Source of the DNA: an uncultured Porphyromonadaceae bacterium | GTDB lineage: Bacteria > Bacteroidota > Bacteroidia > Bacteroidales > Muribaculaceae | Assembly (NCBI GenBank): GCA_902491625.1 | Contig: CABUIO010000009.1 | Span: 1 to 64,000, forward strand | DNA: 64,000 nucleotides | Direction of reading: 5' to 3' | In this document: piece by piece, positions 7,698 to 16,627 of the stretch | Position numbering within the stretch: the stretch's first letter is position 1 | Layout of the letters: every line of letters begins with the position of its first letter | Notes under the pieces: model-generated | The model's input: only the letters and a program-made list of their open reading frames with translations | The model's database searches: none | Told to the model about the DNA's origin: nothing | Position numbers and translations under genes: made by a program

Positions 7698-9704
7698 ATG
7701 AGCGACACAACCGACATCTTCACTTCTGCAGCGGGAGCCGCACCGCAGGCTTCCGCATCGGCCTACGATGAAAGCGCCATCATATCCCTCGAATGGAACG
7801 AGCACATACGCCGCCGTCCCGGCATGTATATCGGCAAGTTAGGCGACGGATCGCATCCGGAAGACGGCATCTACGTGCTTATGAAGGAGGTCATCGACAA
7901 CTCCATCGACGAATACAATATGGGGGCAGGCACCAAGGTGGAGATCACGGTCGAAAACAACACCGTGACAGTGCGCGACTATGGCCGAGGAATCCCGCTG
8001 GGAAAGGTGAAGGAGGTTTCGAGCGACATCAACACCGGCGGCAAATTCGACTCCAAGAATTTCCAGAAATCCGTCGGCCTCAACGGCGTCGGCCTCAAAG
8101 CCGTCAACGCACTCTCGACGACCTGCGTCGTCCGAAGCTACCGCGACGGCAAATATGTGGAGGCACGCTACTCCAAAGGTAACCTCGTAGAGCTTACCGA
8201 ACCGCAGGACACCGGCGAAGCCAACGGCACATTCGTCAGCTTCACCCCCGACCCGCTCCTCTTCCGCGACTACAGCTTCAATCCGGAGTATGTGGAGACC
8301 ATGGTCAACAACTACACTTATCTGAACACCGGACTCGCCGTCTATCTCAACGGACGCCGCTACATATCGCGCCACGGTCTCCTCGACCTCCTTAAGGAGA
8401 ACATGAACACCTCTCCGCTCTATCCCATCATCCAGCTAAAGGGCGAAGACATCGAGATCGTCCTCACCCACACAGAGCAATACGGCGAGGAATACTACTC
8501 CTTCGTCAACGGCCAGCACACCACGCAGGGTGGAACACACCTAACGGCCTTCCGAGAGTGGGTGTCGCGCACCATCAAGGAGTATTTCGGCAAGGGTTTC
8601 GAGTATTCCGACATCCGCAACGGAATGGTGGCCGCCGTCAGCGTGCGCATCCAGGAGCCTGTATTCGAGTCGCAGACCAAGACACGCCTCGGCAGCAAGG
8701 AGATTGCTCCCGGCAGCCCCGTGACCGTCAACAAGTTCATCGGCGATTTCGTCAAGAAAGAGCTTGACGACTACCTCCACAAGAATCTGGACACCGCCGA
8801 CGTGATGCTCCACAAGATCCAGCGTTCCGAGCGCGACCGCAAGGCACTCTCCGGAGTCACCAAAATTGCCCGCGAGAGAGCCAAGAAAGTGAGCCTCCAC
8901 AACCGCAAGCTGCGCGACTGCTCCGTCCACTACAACGACACGGTGAAGGCAAATTCAAAAGTCCCCGACCGCCGCGAGGAGACAAGCATCTTCATCACCG
9001 AGGGCGACTCCGCGACCGGAACGATCACAAAGGCACGCGACGCCGCCACCCAGGCCGTCTTCTCCCTGCGAGGCAAGCCGCTCAACAGCTACGGACTTAC
9101 GCAGAAGGTCGTCTACGAGAATGAGGAATTCAACCTCCTGCAGGCCGCGCTTGACATCGAGGACGGCATCGAGAGCCTCCGCTACAACAAGGTCATCATC
9201 GCCACCGATGCCGATGTCGACGGAATGCACATACGTCTGCTCGTCATCACGTTCTTCCTGCAATTCTTCCCCGACCTTATCAAGAAAGGGCATGTCTACA
9301 TACTCCAGACGCCCCTCTTCCGCGTGCGCAACAAGAAGGCCACGCGCCGCAAGAAATCGCGCCGCAGCGCCGGAGATCCGACAAAGGCGATCGGCAACTC
9401 CAAAGCTGACGTAACACCGGAAGAGAAAGACACGATCTATTGCTACACCGACGAGGAACGTGTGGCCGCCATAGCCCATTTCGGAAAGGACGCCGAGATC
9501 ACACGATTCAAAGGTCTCGGAGAAATCAACGTCGAGGAGTTTCAGGAATTCATCGGCCCCGACATGCGCCTCGACCCCGTGACGCTAAAGCGCGACGACG
9601 CCGTGGAACGCCTTCTGGAATTCTACATGGGAAAGAACACAATGAACCGCCAGAACTTCATCATCGACAACCTCGTGGTCGAGGACGACTCTCAGATCTC
9701 ATGA
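7698..9704 (+). CDS. parE: DNA topoisomerase IV subunit B (GyrB/ParE family)
   Basis: This is the ATPase subunit of the type II enzyme that unlinks daughter chromosomes. The 668-residue protein has a GHKL ATPase domain (EVIDNSIDE, E64 and N68; DYGRGIPLGK; GLNGVGLKAVNAL), a transducer, and a Toprim domain (TEGDSATG, E435, and DADVDGMHIR). The short C-terminus ends at the FKGLGE block, fitting the Bacteroidetes ParE form. A basic insert of about 30 residues (548-577, ATRRKKSRRSAG...) interrupts the usual join between FRVRNKK and TIYCY. The gene overlaps coaD by ATGA. ParC is not in the window. GyrB is the alternative, but the length and termini favour ParE. Confidence 0.88.
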   Translation: MSDTTDIFTSAAGAAPQASASAYDESAIISLEWNEHIRRRPGMYIGKLGDGSHPEDGIYVLMKEVIDNSIDEYNMGAGTKVEITVENNTVTVRDYGRGIPLGKVKEVSSDINTGGKFDSKNFQKSVGLNGVGLKAVNALSTTCVVRSYRDGKYVEARYSKGNLVELTEPQDTGEANGTFVSFTPDPLLFRDYSFNPEYVETMVNNYTYLNTGLAVYLNGRRYISRHGLLDLLKENMNTSPLYPIIQLKGEDIEIVLTHTEQYGEEYYSFVNGQHTTQGGTHLTAFREWVSRTIKEYFGKGFEYSDIRNGMVAAVSVRIQEPVFESQTKTRLGSKEIAPGSPVTVNKFIGDFVKKELDDYLHKNLDTADVMLHKIQRSERDRKALSGVTKIARERAKKVSLHNRKLRDCSVHYNDTVKANSKVPDRREETSIFITEGDSATGTITKARDAATQAVFSLRGKPLNSYGLTQKVVYENEEFNLLQAALDIEDGIESLRYNKVIIATDADVDGMHIRLLVITFFLQFFPDLIKKGHVYILQTPLFRVRNKKATRRKKSRRSAGDPTKAIGNSKADVTPEEKDTIYCYTDEERVAAIAHFGKDAEITRFKGLGEINVEEFQEFIGPDMRLDPVTLKRDDAVERLLEFYMGKNTMNRQNFIIDNLVVEDDSQIS

Positions 9705-10141
9705 GCAAGACATTCTACGCCGGGACGTTCAATCCCTTCACCATAGGCCACAAATCAATCGTGGACCGCGCACTCGCCATCTTCGACACTGTGACGATCG
9801 GTGTCGGCTACAACGTCCGCAAGCCCGAGTCGAAAGAAGATGCCGACCGCCGCGCCGACGCCATCCGCGAACTCTTTGCCAAGGAACCGCGTGTGGAGGT
9901 AGTGTGCTACGGCACACTGACCACCGAAGCCGCCAAGGCTGCCGGAGCCGACTCGCTGCTGCGCGGAGTGCGCAACTGCACCGACTTCGAATACGAGCGC
10001 AGCATCGCAGAAGTGAACCGCCGCCTTTCCGGCCTCGACACAATCCTCCTCTTCTCCCTTCCCGAACACGACTGCATCAGCTCAAGTATGGTTCGCGAAC
10101 TCCAGGCCTTCGGCGCCGACACCACCCCCTACCTTCCCTGA
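9701..10141 (+). CDS. coaD: Phosphopantetheine adenylyltransferase
   Basis: The enzyme transfers AMP to 4'-phosphopantetheine in the fourth step of coenzyme A synthesis. The 146-residue protein starts MSKTFYAGTFNPFTIGHKSI, with the nucleotidyltransferase TxGH motif; the usual FDP is FNP here. LRGVRNCTDFEYE and the SSSMVREL ending are the substrate and ATP-binding blocks. A longer open frame begins at 9440, but the ATG at 9701 overlapping the parE stop is the correct start by homology and coupling. Confidence 0.93.
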   Translation: MSKTFYAGTFNPFTIGHKSIVDRALAIFDTVTIGVGYNVRKPESKEDADRRADAIRELFAKEPRVEVVCYGTLTTEAAKAAGADSLLRGVRNCTDFEYERSIAEVNRRLSGLDTILLFSLPEHDCISSSMVRELQAFGADTTPYLP

Positions 10142-10209
10142 ACCCACGCCGCAAAGCGATTGTTGATTTTAAGGAAAACTTTAATTAACTTCGCGGCAAA
10201 GAATCAATT

Positions 10210-10449
10210 ATGGCAAAGAAAATGAGTCCTGCGAATATCACTCTTGACGTCACACACTATCTTGTGATGTGTATAGGCATGTTTGCCAGACAGTACAATA
10301 TCACCCTTCGGGAAGCGTACAATTATGTGTCCCGCTTCATGGGATTGCAGTTCGTCATAGACAATTACGAAGCCGAACATCAGCTGTCGCTACAGGACTG
10401 TGTAGACGACATGTACGCTATATGCCGTAAAAACGGAGGAGAGTTGTAA
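10210..10449 (+). CDS. DUF3791 protein, first gene of a toxin-antitoxin-like triad
   Basis: This 79-residue protein fits DUF3791: a hydrophobic first helix (DVTHYLVMCIGMFARQYNIT) and a LREAYNYVSRFMGLQFVIDNY block. DUF3791 genes typically sit next to DUF3990 genes and are presumed antitoxins. The stop overlaps the start of the DUF3990 gene by one base (TAATG), so translation is coupled. A weak promoter-like TAACTTCG lies at 10196-10203, giving a leader under 10 bases. Confidence 0.7.
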   Translation: MAKKMSPANITLDVTHYLVMCIGMFARQYNITLREAYNYVSRFMGLQFVIDNYEAEHQLSLQDCVDDMYAICRKNGGEL

Positions 10450-10922
10450 TGAGGCTATACCACGGATCAAATGGACCTATTGAAAGTGTTGACATTTCCA
10501 AAGGCCGGAAATACAAGGATTTTGGTCAGGGATTCTACACTACGCATCTCAGGGATCAAGCTGAGTTCTGGTCAGTGCGCATTGCAAGACGATTTGGAGG
10601 CTCTCCCACAATTACTGAATTTGACTTCAACTTAGATGACGCAATAAAAGCTGGTCTCAACGTCAAGATTTTTGAGAATCCCGACAGAGAATGGGCGGAA
10701 TTCGTGATGGCGAACAGAAGACGAACCGGCAAAGAATTCAAACATGACTATGACATAGTGATCGGTCCGGTAGCCAATGACAACATGGCCCGTCTATTTG
10801 GTCTTTACGACATGAGGATGCTTGATCTCGATGCTGTAGTTGCCGGCTTGATTTACAAGAATCTCAATTCACAATATTTTTTCGCCACAAAGCGTTCACT
10901 TGACTTTCTCAGAAAGATATGA
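10449..10922 (+). CDS. DUF3990 protein, predicted ADP-ribosyltransferase-like toxin
   Basis: The 157-residue protein begins LYHGSNGPIESVDISKGRKY and continues KDFGQGFYTTHLRDQAEFWS. This H-G-S / G-x-GFYTT / QAexWs layout is that of DUF3990, which is regarded as related to ADP-ribosyltransferases (H of the first strand, Y-T of the second). YDIVIGPVAND is the third conserved block. It is the middle gene of three overlapping genes and the probable effector. The target, possibly protein or nucleic acid, cannot be inferred from the sequence. Confidence 0.7.
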   Translation: MRLYHGSNGPIESVDISKGRKYKDFGQGFYTTHLRDQAEFWSVRIARRFGGSPTITEFDFNLDDAIKAGLNVKIFENPDREWAEFVMANRRRTGKEFKHDYDIVIGPVANDNMARLFGLYDMRMLDLDAVVAGLIYKNLNSQYFFATKRSLDFLRKI

Positions 10923-11161
10923 CACCCCCCAACGACAACTTTATTTTCCTGCAGGAATATATCACGGCCCAGATCGTGGATTGGATTGCCTCTGAGAAGA
11001 AGCTTGACCTTGATGAGGCGATGCGCATTTTCTTCAACTCCGAGACATTCGAGGCGCTCAGCAACCCGGATACAGGAATGTACATTGAAAGTCCCGGGTA
11101 CATTTATGGGATTCTACAGGAAGAACTTCGACGCGGCACAATCCATGGCATCACGGAATAG
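10919..11161 (+). CDS. Small acidic protein, third gene of the DUF3791/DUF3990 triad
   Basis: The 80-residue protein (FLQEYITAQIVDWIASEKKL, then EAMRIFFNSETFEALSNPDTG and YGILQEEL) starts four bases inside the DUF3990 gene (ATGA). Its length, its helical opening and the EAMRIF block are reminiscent of DUF3791-type helices, so it may be a second antitoxin-like partner. No catalytic motif is seen. The strict overlap with both upstream genes argues that the three products act together. Function is not established. Confidence 0.6.
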   Translation: MTPPNDNFIFLQEYITAQIVDWIASEKKLDLDEAMRIFFNSETFEALSNPDTGMYIESPGYIYGILQEELRRGTIHGITE

Positions 11162-11325
11162 ATTTCTCTTAGATTAGGAACTGCGTCGAGAATGCCGGGC
11201 TGAAAGTCCAGCCGGGTTGCCTGTCCACGGCCTGAAGCATGACTGTCTTCTTTACGACCTCTTGCTTCAGTTTCATTTTAGCGACCCTTTCCTTTATCTT
11301 CGTCGAATGCGGCGGGGATTTTGTG

Positions 11326-11357
11326 TTTGGAGATGCGGGGATTTTTGCTTAATTTTG
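11326..11357 (+). promoter_or_regulatory. Promoter of the S41 protease operon
   Basis: TTTG at 11326-11329 and TAATTTTG at 11350-11357 are separated by 20 bases and lie 70 bases upstream of the start codon. Upstream, 11162-11325 holds a hairpin CTGAAGCA...TGCTTCAG (about 11231-11270) followed by a T-rich stretch, a possible terminator for the toxin-antitoxin-like triad. Confidence 0.7.
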
Positions 11358-11426
11358 TGACTTGTCAGTTTGACGGCGGATTTTGTGTCGCCGAAACATG
11401 ACCTTTTCTCAAAACAAGTTCAGAAA

Positions 11427-13046
11427 ATGAAGAAAATACTCATTCCCATCATAGCTGCGGTGGCTGTCTGCGCCGGACTGAAGGCGTACACTGACCAGGA
11501 GCTGCAGTCGGCGAAGCTACGCTATGCCCAGCAGGCAATCTCACGCCTTTACGTGGATTCGATCGACGACGAGAAACTCGTGGAGGATGCCATCAACGGC
11601 ATGCTCAAGGGTCTCGACCCTCATTCGAGCTACAGCAACGCGGAGGAGACACGCGAGCTCAACGAGCCTTTGGAGGGCAATTTCTCGGGCATCGGCATTA
11701 CATTTAATCTCAATCAGGACACTGTCTACGTGATCCAGACTGTGGCCGGAGGTCCGTCGGAGAAAGTCGGCATCCTCGCCGGTGACCGCATTCTGGCGTG
11801 CAACGATACGACTATCGCGGGCGTGAAGATGAAGCGCACCGAGATAATGAAGCATCTGCGCGGCCCGAAAGGGACCAAGGCGAATCTCAAGGTGTTACGT
11901 CGGTCGGGCGGAAAGGCGGACACGATCAATTTCGTTGTAACACGCGCCGAGATTCCTATCTACAGCATTGACGCCTCGTACATGGTCAATGACAGCACCG
12001 GCTACATCCGCGTCAACAAGTTCGCGGCTGAGACTGCCAAGGAGTTCCGTGAGGCCTTGGGCAAGCTTCAGAAAGAGGGAATGCGCAATCTTATCCTCGA
12101 TCTTGAGGAGAACGGCGGCGGTTATCTCAACGCCTCCGTAGAACTTCTCAGCGAGCTTCTCCCATACCATTCATTGGCAGTCTACACCAAAGGCAACGCT
12201 TCGGAACGCTACAACCATTTCACTTATCCGGGAGGCTACAGCCCGATGCTTCCCGGCGGACGTCTGGTGGTGATGGTCAATCAGTTCTCGGCCTCGGCCG
12301 CAGAGATCACGACAGGCGCGATCCAGGACTATGACCGAGGCGTGGTCGTGGGACGCCGCACTTTCGGCAAAGGTCTTGTGCAGCGTCCGATTCCTTTCCC
12401 CGACGGATCCATGATGCGTCTCACTGTAGCTCATTACTACACGCCATCGGGACGCGACATTCAGAAGCCATATGAGAAAGGCGAAAGCGACAAATATGAG
12501 CAGGACATCGTCGACCGCCTTAACTCGGGCGAGCTGATGCACGCCGACTCCATCCACTATGATCCGAAACTCAAAGTGCAGACGCTCAATCTCGGACGCG
12601 AAATCTACGGCGGTGGCGGCATCTCTCCCGATGTATTCGTGCCGCTCGACACGACGGAATACACTACCTACTACCGCGACCTCGTGGCAAAAGGCGTCAT
12701 CAACTCATTCACGATCAACTACGTGGATAAGAACCGCAAGAATCTGAAAAAGCTCTATAAGAACGACACACAGTTCATCGAGAATTTCAAGATCACAGAC
12801 GCGATGTGGGCCGACCTCGTGGCCATGGGCACAAAGGAAAAGGTGGAATACAATCAGGAGCAGTTTGAGCGCAGCAAGCCTCTTATAGCCAATATCCTCA
12901 AGGCTCTTATAGGCCGCGACGTCTATGAGGACTCCACATACTACAAGATTTTCAATCTTCACGATCCGATATTCATCAAAGCGCTTGAGGTGATCACCGG
13001 ACCGGAGTATGACAGCCATCTCCAGCCTGCGAAGAAAGAACAATGA
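11427..13046 (+). CDS. S41-family C-terminal processing peptidase
   Basis: This 539-residue periplasmic serine protease has a signal or anchor sequence (KKILIPIIAAVAVCAGL), a PDZ domain (about residues 85-175, GIGITFNLNQDT to DRIL) and the S41 catalytic core. The catalytic Ser lies near residue 290 in NQFSASAAEI and the Lys near 315 in TFGKGLVQ, the usual Ser-Lys dyad spacing. The Met at 11427 is chosen because it begins the signal sequence; a longer frame from 11370 would run into the promoter region. The stop overlaps the next gene by four bases. Such proteases trim envelope proteins at their C-termini. Confidence 0.9.
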   Translation: MKKILIPIIAAVAVCAGLKAYTDQELQSAKLRYAQQAISRLYVDSIDDEKLVEDAINGMLKGLDPHSSYSNAEETRELNEPLEGNFSGIGITFNLNQDTVYVIQTVAGGPSEKVGILAGDRILACNDTTIAGVKMKRTEIMKHLRGPKGTKANLKVLRRSGGKADTINFVVTRAEIPIYSIDASYMVNDSTGYIRVNKFAAETAKEFREALGKLQKEGMRNLILDLEENGGGYLNASVELLSELLPYHSLAVYTKGNASERYNHFTYPGGYSPMLPGGRLVVMVNQFSASAAEITTGAIQDYDRGVVVGRRTFGKGLVQRPIPFPDGSMMRLTVAHYYTPSGRDIQKPYEKGESDKYEQDIVDRLNSGELMHADSIHYDPKLKVQTLNLGREIYGGGGISPDVFVPLDTTEYTTYYRDLVAKGVINSFTINYVDKNRKNLKKLYKNDTQFIENFKITDAMWADLVAMGTKEKVEYNQEQFERSKPLIANILKALIGRDVYEDSTYYKIFNLHDPIFIKALEVITGPEYDSHLQPAKKEQ

Positions 13047-14356
13047 GAATGAATCGAGCATCTTTCCGCCGTGCCGCCCTCCTTTTGTCTGTAGCGGCCG
13101 CAGCTCTGTCATCGGCTTCGCCGGTTGCCGCAGACGAGCCGACGATCCAGACCGACCACGACCGGCTGGTGGGCAAGTGGATAGAATTTCCGCTTACCTA
13201 CGTGACCTTCCGTAATTTCAAGGAAAAGAGCTTCTCCACGATGCCCGACAGCGCGACGATGACCCTTGCGTCTCTGCAGCCGGAACCGATGCCCGCGGTG
13301 CTCACTCCGCTATGGATCGAGAACCGCATCGAGGCCATGAGGATAATCGACGAAGCCCGCTACCGCACCATGATCGACAAGCCCGGAAGCGTAGTCTACA
13401 TTCAGGCGCTGCTCCCGGATCCGCCGGAGCTGACCCACCGCAAACATAATCTTTCGGAAGAGATCATCGCCGACATTCCGGAATTCATCCACGAGGACAA
13501 CGCTCCGGTGGCCATCGACGACATACGCCCCATCAACTGGCTCCACACCTTCAACGGTGCAGTTCAGTTCTCTCAGGCTTATCTTTCGCCCAACTGGTAT
13601 CAGGGAGGTCACAACGCCCTGACACTGCTCGTGAACTTTTTCTGGAACGTCAAGCTCAACGAGGTTTACCACCCCAATCTACTGCTTGACAACACCGTGA
13701 GCTATAAGCTCGCCCTGAACTCCACTCCACAGGACACCCACCACAACTATTCGGTGTCCGAAGATATCTTCCAGTGGAATTTCAAATTCGGCGTCAAGGC
13801 ATTCAAAAAATGGTTCTACAGTCTGACCACCCAGTTCAAGACGCAGCTGCTCAACACCTACGGCGAGAATTCCGACATACGCAAGGCATCATTCCTCTCG
13901 CCGGGAAGCCTCAATTTCGGTCTCGGTATGACCTACAGCACGACCAACAAGCCCAAGACCCTGAAATTCAATGCTTCCATTTCGCCACTCTCCTACAATC
14001 TGAACACCTGCATCGACCCCAAGGTCGATCCGGTGCAATACAACATACCGGCAGGTGCGAAAACCCAAAGCGAGATCGGTAGCAACGCCGAGCTGACACT
14101 GCAATGGCAGATGACCCCGAACATCCTCTGGCGCTCCCGCCTTTTCTCGTTCACCGACTACAAGTATTTCCTCAGCGACTGGGAAAACACCTTCAGTTTC
14201 ACCATCAACCGCTTCCTCAGCACGCAGATCTATGTGCATCTGCGCTACGACTCCTCGACCGAAATAACCGACATCGCCGCCACCAAACGCTGGCGCTACT
14301 GGATGCTCAAGGAGATGCTGAGTTTCGGTTTCAGCTATTCCTTCTCCACAAAATGA
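13043..14356 (+). CDS. DUF3078 outer-membrane protein
   Basis: The 437-residue protein has a signal peptide (residues 1-30, ending SPVAADE) and then a DUF3078-like body, seen in NWYQGGHNALTLLVNF and the many alternating aromatic strands up to the terminal FGFSYSFSTK. The aromatic C-terminus and amphipathic strands suggest an outer-membrane beta-barrel. It overlaps the S41 protease gene before it and the secreted protein gene after it by four bases each, so all three are one operon. The function of the family is not known. Confidence 0.75.
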   Translation: MRMNRASFRRAALLLSVAAAALSSASPVAADEPTIQTDHDRLVGKWIEFPLTYVTFRNFKEKSFSTMPDSATMTLASLQPEPMPAVLTPLWIENRIEAMRIIDEARYRTMIDKPGSVVYIQALLPDPPELTHRKHNLSEEIIADIPEFIHEDNAPVAIDDIRPINWLHTFNGAVQFSQAYLSPNWYQGGHNALTLLVNFFWNVKLNEVYHPNLLLDNTVSYKLALNSTPQDTHHNYSVSEDIFQWNFKFGVKAFKKWFYSLTTQFKTQLLNTYGENSDIRKASFLSPGSLNFGLGMTYSTTNKPKTLKFNASISPLSYNLNTCIDPKVDPVQYNIPAGAKTQSEIGSNAELTLQWQMTPNILWRSRLFSFTDYKYFLSDWENTFSFTINRFLSTQIYVHLRYDSSTEITDIAATKRWRYWMLKEMLSFGFSYSFSTK

Positions 14357-14946
14357 GGAAGCAGGCCGCATCCTTTGTTGTGGCCTCGGCCATCTTCCTG
14401 TTTTCTCCGGCAGCAATATCTGCGTGGGAAGCTCCGCGCACATCGCCATTTGCCACGGAGAATCTTGAGATTGTCGGTCAGCAGGCCGCTAAAGTAGCCT
14501 ACGACTGTCCCCAGGGACTCTGGAGTTTTCCGGACGATGACTCCGAAGTAGCAATAGTTCCGGCCTCGGACGCAGACCCCGACATCTACAAGATCGTGAT
14601 GCTCTACGACGCCGACATGATACCGCCGCGAGGCACTGTCATCGGCTATCTCGCGCCCACGGCCTCAGGCGACAAATGGCACGCCTGGCTCTACGCCTCC
14701 GTAAAGGATCGAAGCATGGAATCGCCACGCGAATTTGCCGTCACGTTCAGATCATCGCCCAAAGGGGAGGAAGCGTCGCTTATATTCGAGAAAATAAAGA
14801 AAAAAGGTATCTCTTGGCGCATCAATCCATTGGCACTGATCCCCTTCGTCCGACGCCTCGTAAACGTACGTCTCAACGACAGCTCCGAACGGCTACCCTA
14901 CGGCCTGTACCGTAAAAACACAATCCACCGCCTCCGCTGGCTCTAA
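14353..14946 (+). CDS. Hypothetical secreted protein
   Basis: This 197-residue protein begins with a signal peptide (RKQAASFVVASAIFLFSPAA, cleavage near ISAWEA). The body contains YKIVMLYDADMIPPRGTVIG and a basic end (RLPYGLYRKNTIHRLRWL). I do not recognise a family. A longer open frame starts at 14104, but the ATG at 14353 overlapping the DUF3078 stop gives a proper signal peptide. It is the last gene of the S41/DUF3078 operon, suggesting an envelope role. Confidence 0.65.
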   Translation: MRKQAASFVVASAIFLFSPAAISAWEAPRTSPFATENLEIVGQQAAKVAYDCPQGLWSFPDDDSEVAIVPASDADPDIYKIVMLYDADMIPPRGTVIGYLAPTASGDKWHAWLYASVKDRSMESPREFAVTFRSSPKGEEASLIFEKIKKKGISWRINPLALIPFVRRLVNVRLNDSSERLPYGLYRKNTIHRLRWL

Positions 14947-15039
14947 CACTTCCCAAAAGATGATATCAAAAAAGAATTACAACGACTGCTGAGTGATCTT
15001 GAAAGCGACAGAATAGAACGGACAAGGTCTACTGATAAA

Positions 15040-16572
15040 ATGGATAAGTTCGGGGAAGCGATCTGTTCATTCTCGAACGACTTGCCTGATTATCAAAAGC
15101 CCGGCTATCTCATCATAGGCGCAGACGATAAAACCGGCGAAGTAGTTCCGATAAACATAACTGATTCTCTTTTAAAGAACATCGCATCCATCCGCACAGA
15201 AGGCAACATCCAGCCTCAGCCATCCATGACGGTAGAGAAAGTAATGCTTGATGGCGGTGCGGTAGTGGTGGTTGAAGTAGAGCCTGCATATTTTCCTCCA
15301 GTAAAGTATAAAGGGAAGATCTGCGTGAGAGTAGGGCCGCGAAGAGGATTTGCCAATGAAGATGACGAACGTAAACTCTATGAGAAGCGAGCCTCGCACG
15401 TATTGACGTTTGATGCTTTGCCTTGTATCGGGAGTTCACTTTCAGACATCGACATGATGTTGTTTAAGCAGATATATCTCACTAAGGCTTATCCGGAAGA
15501 TGTGCTTGAGAGTGACAAAAGGGATGTGAGACTACAGATGCAGTCCTTGGGTTTCTATGACATGAAACATGATTGTCCCACCTTTGCTGGAATACTGATG
15601 TTCGGCAACAATGTTGAGCGCAGACTCCCGGGGGCATACGTACAGTATGTCCGATTTAGTGGTGGCAGTCGTGGTGCTGATGTCGCTTACGACTATAAAT
15701 TCTCGGGCAATCTGATGACTATACTAAACCAACTGGACACCTTTGTCTCTACTACCATAGCCAAGAAGCGTCCGACGCCGGTAAGCGCTTTGAGAGAAGA
15801 AAACATCGTGGATTATCCGGCATGGGCAATTCGAGAATTGCTGATGAACGCAGTGTGTCACAGGGATTATGAGGGCAACGGCCCGATACAATTCTATCAG
15901 TATGATGATAGAATTGAAATCCTGAATCCCGGAGGATTATATGGCAAGGCTAATCCGAAGAACTTTCCGTGGGTAAATGATTATCGCAATGGAGTGATTG
16001 CCGAAGCCATGAAAGTCCTGGGATTCGTCAATCGCTTTAGTCGAGGCATACAAAGAGTGCAGGAAGAACTAAAAGAAAATGAAAACGGTGAAGCTGATTT
16101 CAAGCTTGATCTTGAAACTGCTTTTCTTGTTAAAGTCAATGTCTCTAAAAAGTCCTTAGTGCCAAAGGATGATGCAAAAGATGACGCTTTGGATGATGCA
16201 AAAGACAAATCTGGCGCAAAGAATGGCACTTTGGATGATGCAAAAGACAAGTCTGGCGCAAAGGATGGCACTTTGGATGATACAAAAGACAAATCTGGCG
16301 CAAAGGATGGCACTTTGGATGATACAAAAGACAAATCTGACGCAAAGAATGGCACTTTGGAATGTTCAAATATCACTTCTTCTGCTTATGTTACTTATTT
16401 ATCAATCTTAGACAATAATTCCTTTTCACAAAAGAACTTGGCAGCCGAATCAGGTTTGTCTATAAGATCTATCAGTCGCGCACTTTCCGAATTGAAACAA
16501 AAAGGAGTTATCGTTCGTGTCGGAGGCAAAAGATATGGACATTGGAAAATTCTAAAGAACTTAAAAAATTAG
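15040..16572 (+). CDS. AlbA_2 / HATPase_c_4 putative nucleic-acid-binding regulator, N-terminus apparently missing
   Basis: The 510-residue product has an AlbA_2 domain (CSFSNDLPDYQKPGYLIIGA; VRVGPRRGFANEDDE), an HATPase_c_4 domain (RELLMNAVCHRDYEG, IEILNPGGLYG, NRFSRGIQRV), a repeat linker (four 14-residue units) and a winged-helix C-terminus (about residues 450-505, LAAESGLSIRSISRALSELK). The frame is open upstream for 31 more codons (14947-15039) that encode the family N-terminus (ELQRLLSDLESDRIERTRS), but there is no start codon before the stop of the preceding gene. So either translation starts inside the domain at 15040 or the gene lost its 5' end. Target genes are unknown. Confidence 0.75.
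   Translation: MDKFGEAICSFSNDLPDYQKPGYLIIGADDKTGEVVPINITDSLLKNIASIRTEGNIQPQPSMTVEKVMLDGGAVVVVEVEPAYFPPVKYKGKICVRVGPRRGFANEDDERKLYEKRASHVLTFDALPCIGSSLSDIDMMLFKQIYLTKAYPEDVLESDKRDVRLQMQSLGFYDMKHDCPTFAGILMFGNNVERRLPGAYVQYVRFSGGSRGADVAYDYKFSGNLMTILNQLDTFVSTTIAKKRPTPVSALREENIVDYPAWAIRELLMNAVCHRDYEGNGPIQFYQYDDRIEILNPGGLYGKANPKNFPWVNDYRNGVIAEAMKVLGFVNRFSRGIQRVQEELKENENGEADFKLDLETAFLVKVNVSKKSLVPKDDAKDDALDDAKDKSGAKNGTLDDAKDKSGAKDGTLDDTKDKSGAKDGTLDDTKDKSDAKNGTLECSNITSSAYVTYLSILDNNSFSQKNLAAESGLSIRSISRALSELKQKGVIVRVGGKRYGHWKILKNLKN
16192..16359 (+). repeat. Coding minisatellite, four 42-bp units
   Basis: Four consecutive 42-base units (16192, 16234, 16276, 16318) encode DDAKDKSGAKNGTL with a few substitutions (A/T, N/D, G/D). 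A partial unit precedes them. Because the unit is a multiple of three, copy-number changes keep the frame and only alter the length of the linker between the ATPase and winged-helix domains. Confidence 0.95.
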
Positions 16573-16627
16573 CTAATTCTTTATCCTCAAATTTTATAAA
16601 TCTTATAAGATATATACAATAGAGGGA

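Noticed and set aside
9440..9700. N-terminal extension of coaD
   Set aside because: It overlaps parE in another frame; the ATG at 9701 gives the standard protein.
11169..11276. 35-codon minus-strand frame beginning MKLKQEVVKKTVMLQ
   Set aside because: No promoter, no family, and the hairpin in the same place can explain the sequence as a terminator region.
16192..16359. Regular repeats that could suggest a CRISPR array
   Set aside because: The units are contiguous with no spacers and encode an in-frame linker.
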